Source of the DNA: Treponema sp.
GTDB taxonomy: Bacteria > Spirochaetota > Spirochaetia > Treponematales > Treponemataceae
DNA: 25,821 nucleotides
NCBI GenBank assembly: GCA_016293915.1
Contig: JAEDCY010000034.1
Span: 1 to 25,821, forward strand
Reading direction: 5' to 3'
Each line of letters opens with the position of its first letter. The first letter of the stretch is position 1. The notes beneath the pieces were generated by a model, which saw only the letters and a program-made list of their open reading frames with translations, was not told the origin of the DNA and made no database searches. A program made the translations under genes and the position numbers. Below are positions 23,830 to 25,821 of the stretch, piece after piece.

Positions 23830-24741
23830 ATGAAGAAAAAAGTCGGATTGATGGGAAGACGTGCAGTATACGGATATCTTTTTATATTGCCGTTTATTCT
23901 TGGTTTTGTATTCTTTATGATCAAGCCTCTCTGGCAGTCATTGCATATGGCTATGTCTGAGGTTGTAATTTCTAATCAGGGATTCCAGCTCAACTGGAAT
24001 AATTTTGAGAACTTTAAGAAAGCTTTGCTTGTAGATGCTGAATTCAACAGAATGCTTGTTGAAGCAATAGGACAGATGATCCTTCGTTCGCTTGCAACAA
24101 TTGTATTCAGTTTCTTTGTTGCTTTGCTTTTGAATCAGAAGTTTAAGGGGCGAACACTTGCTCGTTCTATCTTCTTCCTTGCTGTAATTCTTTCATCAGG
24201 TGTTCTGGTTGGTCTTGAATCAAGCAACTCACTTATGGCTCAGCTTAAAGATATGATCGAGGAATCTGGAAACGCCAATTCAATTACTGATGTTCTTGAA
24301 CAAATCCTGGTGTCTGATGCGTCGGGTGTAAATGGAATAAGCAGTATGGCTTTTAAGTCTGTATTCGAGATTATCGATTCTATTTACGATGTTGCTATGG
24401 CTTCTGGTATTCAGATTATTATCTTCCTTTCTGGTTTGCAGAATATTTCTCCAAGTATGTATGAAGCAGCTCAGATGGAAGGTTGTACAGCATGGGAAAG
24501 CCTCTGGAAGATTACAGTTCCTATGGTAAGTCCTCTTATGCTTGTATGCTGGATTTACACAATCGTAGACTTCTTTATGAAGAGTGATAATCAGATTATG
24601 GATAAGATTAATACCCAGATGACAGAAATGCTCAACTATGGCTTCAGTTCTGCAATGGCATGGATTTACTTTATTGTATGTATGGCATTGATAGGCCTCA
24701 GTTCATTGCTTATTTCTAAGGTGGTGTACAATTATGACTAA
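23830..24741 (+). CDS. Sugar ABC transporter permease, MalF type (pair 2), with long loop
   Basis: A 303-aa permease that starts two bases after the stop of the DUF5696 gene, with GGAGG (23817-23821) inside that gene's end. The EAA motif is at 212-231: EAAQMEGCTAWESLWKITVP. Between helices three and four lies an unusually long polar stretch (about residues 130-190, SSNSLMAQLKDMIEESGNAN onward) predicted to face outside. It is related to, but clearly diverged from, the first MalF-type protein. It pairs with the next gene, overlapping it by 8 nt. Confidence 0.92.
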   Translation: MKKKVGLMGRRAVYGYLFILPFILGFVFFMIKPLWQSLHMAMSEVVISNQGFQLNWNNFENFKKALLVDAEFNRMLVEAIGQMILRSLATIVFSFFVALLLNQKFKGRTLARSIFFLAVILSSGVLVGLESSNSLMAQLKDMIEESGNANSITDVLEQILVSDASGVNGISSMAFKSVFEIIDSIYDVAMASGIQIIIFLSGLQNISPSMYEAAQMEGCTAWESLWKITVPMVSPLMLVCWIYTIVDFFMKSDNQIMDKINTQMTEMLNYGFSSAMAWIYFIVCMALIGLSSLLISKVVYNYD

Positions 24742-25735
24742 AAATAAGAAAGTAACTAAAACAACTCCTGCAGTTGAAACCCGTTCCTTCTGGGAAAGAA
24801 ACGAAGCTTCAAATGGTATTCTCTTGAATGAAACAATCAAAAAGTATGCCATTTCTATCTTCCGTGGAATTCTTTTGTTCGGAATGTGCTTTATGATTAT
24901 ACAGCCTATCTTAAATAAGATTGCGCTGAGCTTTATGGCTGAACGAGATTTGTATGATACAACAATTATTCTTGTTCCAAAACACTTCTCTATGAGTAAC
25001 TGGAAGATTGCAATGAATCTTCTTAATTACAAAACAACATTGTTCAATACTTTATGGGTTTCTATTCTTGTATCTGTTATTGAAGTTGCAATGTGTAGTG
25101 TGGTAGGTTATGGTTTTTCACGTTTTCAGTTTCCATTTAAGAAATTCTGGTTTTTCTGTGTAATTCTTGTAATTGTTATTCCACCACAGACAATTTCTAC
25201 ATCACTGTTCCTTCATTTCCGATATTTCAAACTGTTTGGAGCTACTTTGAACCTTAGAGGTTCTATGCTTCCATATATTATGATGTGTCTTGGATGTATG
25301 GGACTTAAAAATGGTCTATATATCTTTATGATTCGTCAGTTCTTTATGGGATTCCCATTTGAACTTGAAGAGGCAGCTTATGTAGATGGTTGTGGACCTC
25401 TTAAAACTTTTGTAAGAATTATGATTCCAGGTGCAAAACCAATCATTACTTCATGTTTCCTGTTTTCTTTTGTATGGCAGTGGACAGATAGTTTTTATTC
25501 AAACCTCTTCCTTGGAAAAATTCAGCTGCTTTCAATCCAGCTTACAGGAATTGTAGATAAGTTTGGTATTTACCTTTCTAAATTGAATGGTGGATCTGTT
25601 ATTGCACCAATTGCATACTCAAATGCAATACTTTCAACAGGTATGCTTCTGGCTATTCTTCCATTAATTATTCTTTATATCTTCTGCCAGAGACTCTTTG
25701 TTGAAAGCCTTGCATCAACTGGTGTTAAAATGTAG
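24734..25735 (+). CDS. Carbohydrate ABC transporter permease, MalG type (pair 2)
   Basis: A 333-aa permease, longer than usual at the N-terminus because of a polar cytoplasmic stretch (1-38). It has six membrane helices. The EAA motif is at 213-231: EAAYVDGCGPLKTFVRIMI, then P. The C-terminus RLFVESLASTGVKM is typical of MalG-type subunits. It starts inside the previous gene (8-nt overlap; AAGGTGG at 24718-24724), so the two are translationally coupled. It is the last gene of the operon in view: a weak hairpin AGGCT/AGCCT (25734-25749) and a MITE-like element follow, with no ATPase gene before the window ends. Confidence 0.93.
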   Translation: MTKNKKVTKTTPAVETRSFWERNEASNGILLNETIKKYAISIFRGILLFGMCFMIIQPILNKIALSFMAERDLYDTTIILVPKHFSMSNWKIAMNLLNYKTTLFNTLWVSILVSVIEVAMCSVVGYGFSRFQFPFKKFWFFCVILVIVIPPQTISTSLFLHFRYFKLFGATLNLRGSMLPYIMMCLGCMGLKNGLYIFMIRQFFMGFPFELEEAAYVDGCGPLKTFVRIMIPGAKPIITSCFLFSFVWQWTDSFYSNLFLGKIQLLSIQLTGIVDKFGIYLSKLNGGSVIAPIAYSNAILSTGMLLAILPLIILYIFCQRLFVESLASTGVKM

Positions 25736-25760
25736 GCTACGTGCAGCCTAAAATTGAAAA

Positions 25761-25821
25761 GGGGCTGTCCAAAAAGTATTGTCATGCTGAACCTTCGCAG
25801 CATAGCTGCTCGGAGACTCGC
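25761..25821 (+). mobile_element. MITE-like element, copy D (cut by window end)
   Basis: It begins with the clean terminus GGGGCTGTCCAAAAAGTATT and continues like copy B (GTCATGCTGAAC, then the GCAGCATAGCTGC hairpin) to the last base. It starts 25 nt after the stop of the last permease gene. Confidence 0.8.

Overview
The window looks like chromosome of a low-GC, host- or gut-associated spirochaete. A Treponema-like organism is my best guess. This rests on an AT-rich, strongly Shine-Dalgarno-driven coding style, a complete sodium-pump decarboxylase operon (oadGAB), a cassette of MalFG-type permeases with no local ATPase, and dispersed palindromic repeats between genes. The genus is inference; nothing in the window proves it.

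Layout. 1-391: the 3' end of a 23S rRNA gene and a complete 5S rRNA. 392-704: structured DNA without a gene. 705-1559: nudC. 1560-3428: a decayed island holding a MITE-like element, a frameshifted tetR remnant, a GC-rich patch, a CPBP-protease pseudogene with two in-frame stops, and the N-terminal stub of an ABC-2 permease. 3429-6910: lysC (aspartokinase), an HD-GYP membrane protein and dapB, all on the plus strand, with a convergent small membrane protein at 6907-7590. 7649-11828: a clear sigma70-type promoter, oadG, oadA (with two biotinyl domains), a double palindrome, oadB (with a lipobox-bearing N-terminal extension) and an intrinsic terminator. 11829-12303: a long leader with a strong promoter, a full MITE copy and a terminator-like hairpin touching the next ribosome binding site. 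12304-13924: padR, a HAAS/DUF4097 protein and pspC. 13925-14111: half a MITE copy. 14112-25735: an eight-gene operon. 25761-end: another MITE copy, cut by the window edge.

The most interesting system is the eight-gene operon. It encodes a giant membrane-anchored solute-binding protein with two duplicated carbohydrate-binding-like modules, a first MalF/MalG-type permease pair, a secreted NHL-propeller/TPR protein with a C-terminal anchor, a Yip1-family membrane protein, a membrane-anchored DUF5696-type protein with a glycosidase-like barrel, and a second MalF/MalG-type permease pair. Tight spacing and overlaps indicate one transcript. I read it as a surface glycan capture, processing and import machine that borrows an ATPase from elsewhere. 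I know of no described function for this set as a whole.

The second theme is repeats. At least seven hairpins share a (T/A)CAAG loop and flanks of AGATT and ATGAC, while their stems differ by compensating changes. Four copies (two full, one half, one cut by the window end) of a roughly 200-bp element with GGGGCTGTCCAA-type terminal inverted repeats carry one such hairpin, plus a second unit whose loop has been expanded by a block containing a bidirectional terminator-like palindrome. One copy lies in the padR leader and another sits where the 5' end of tetR should be.
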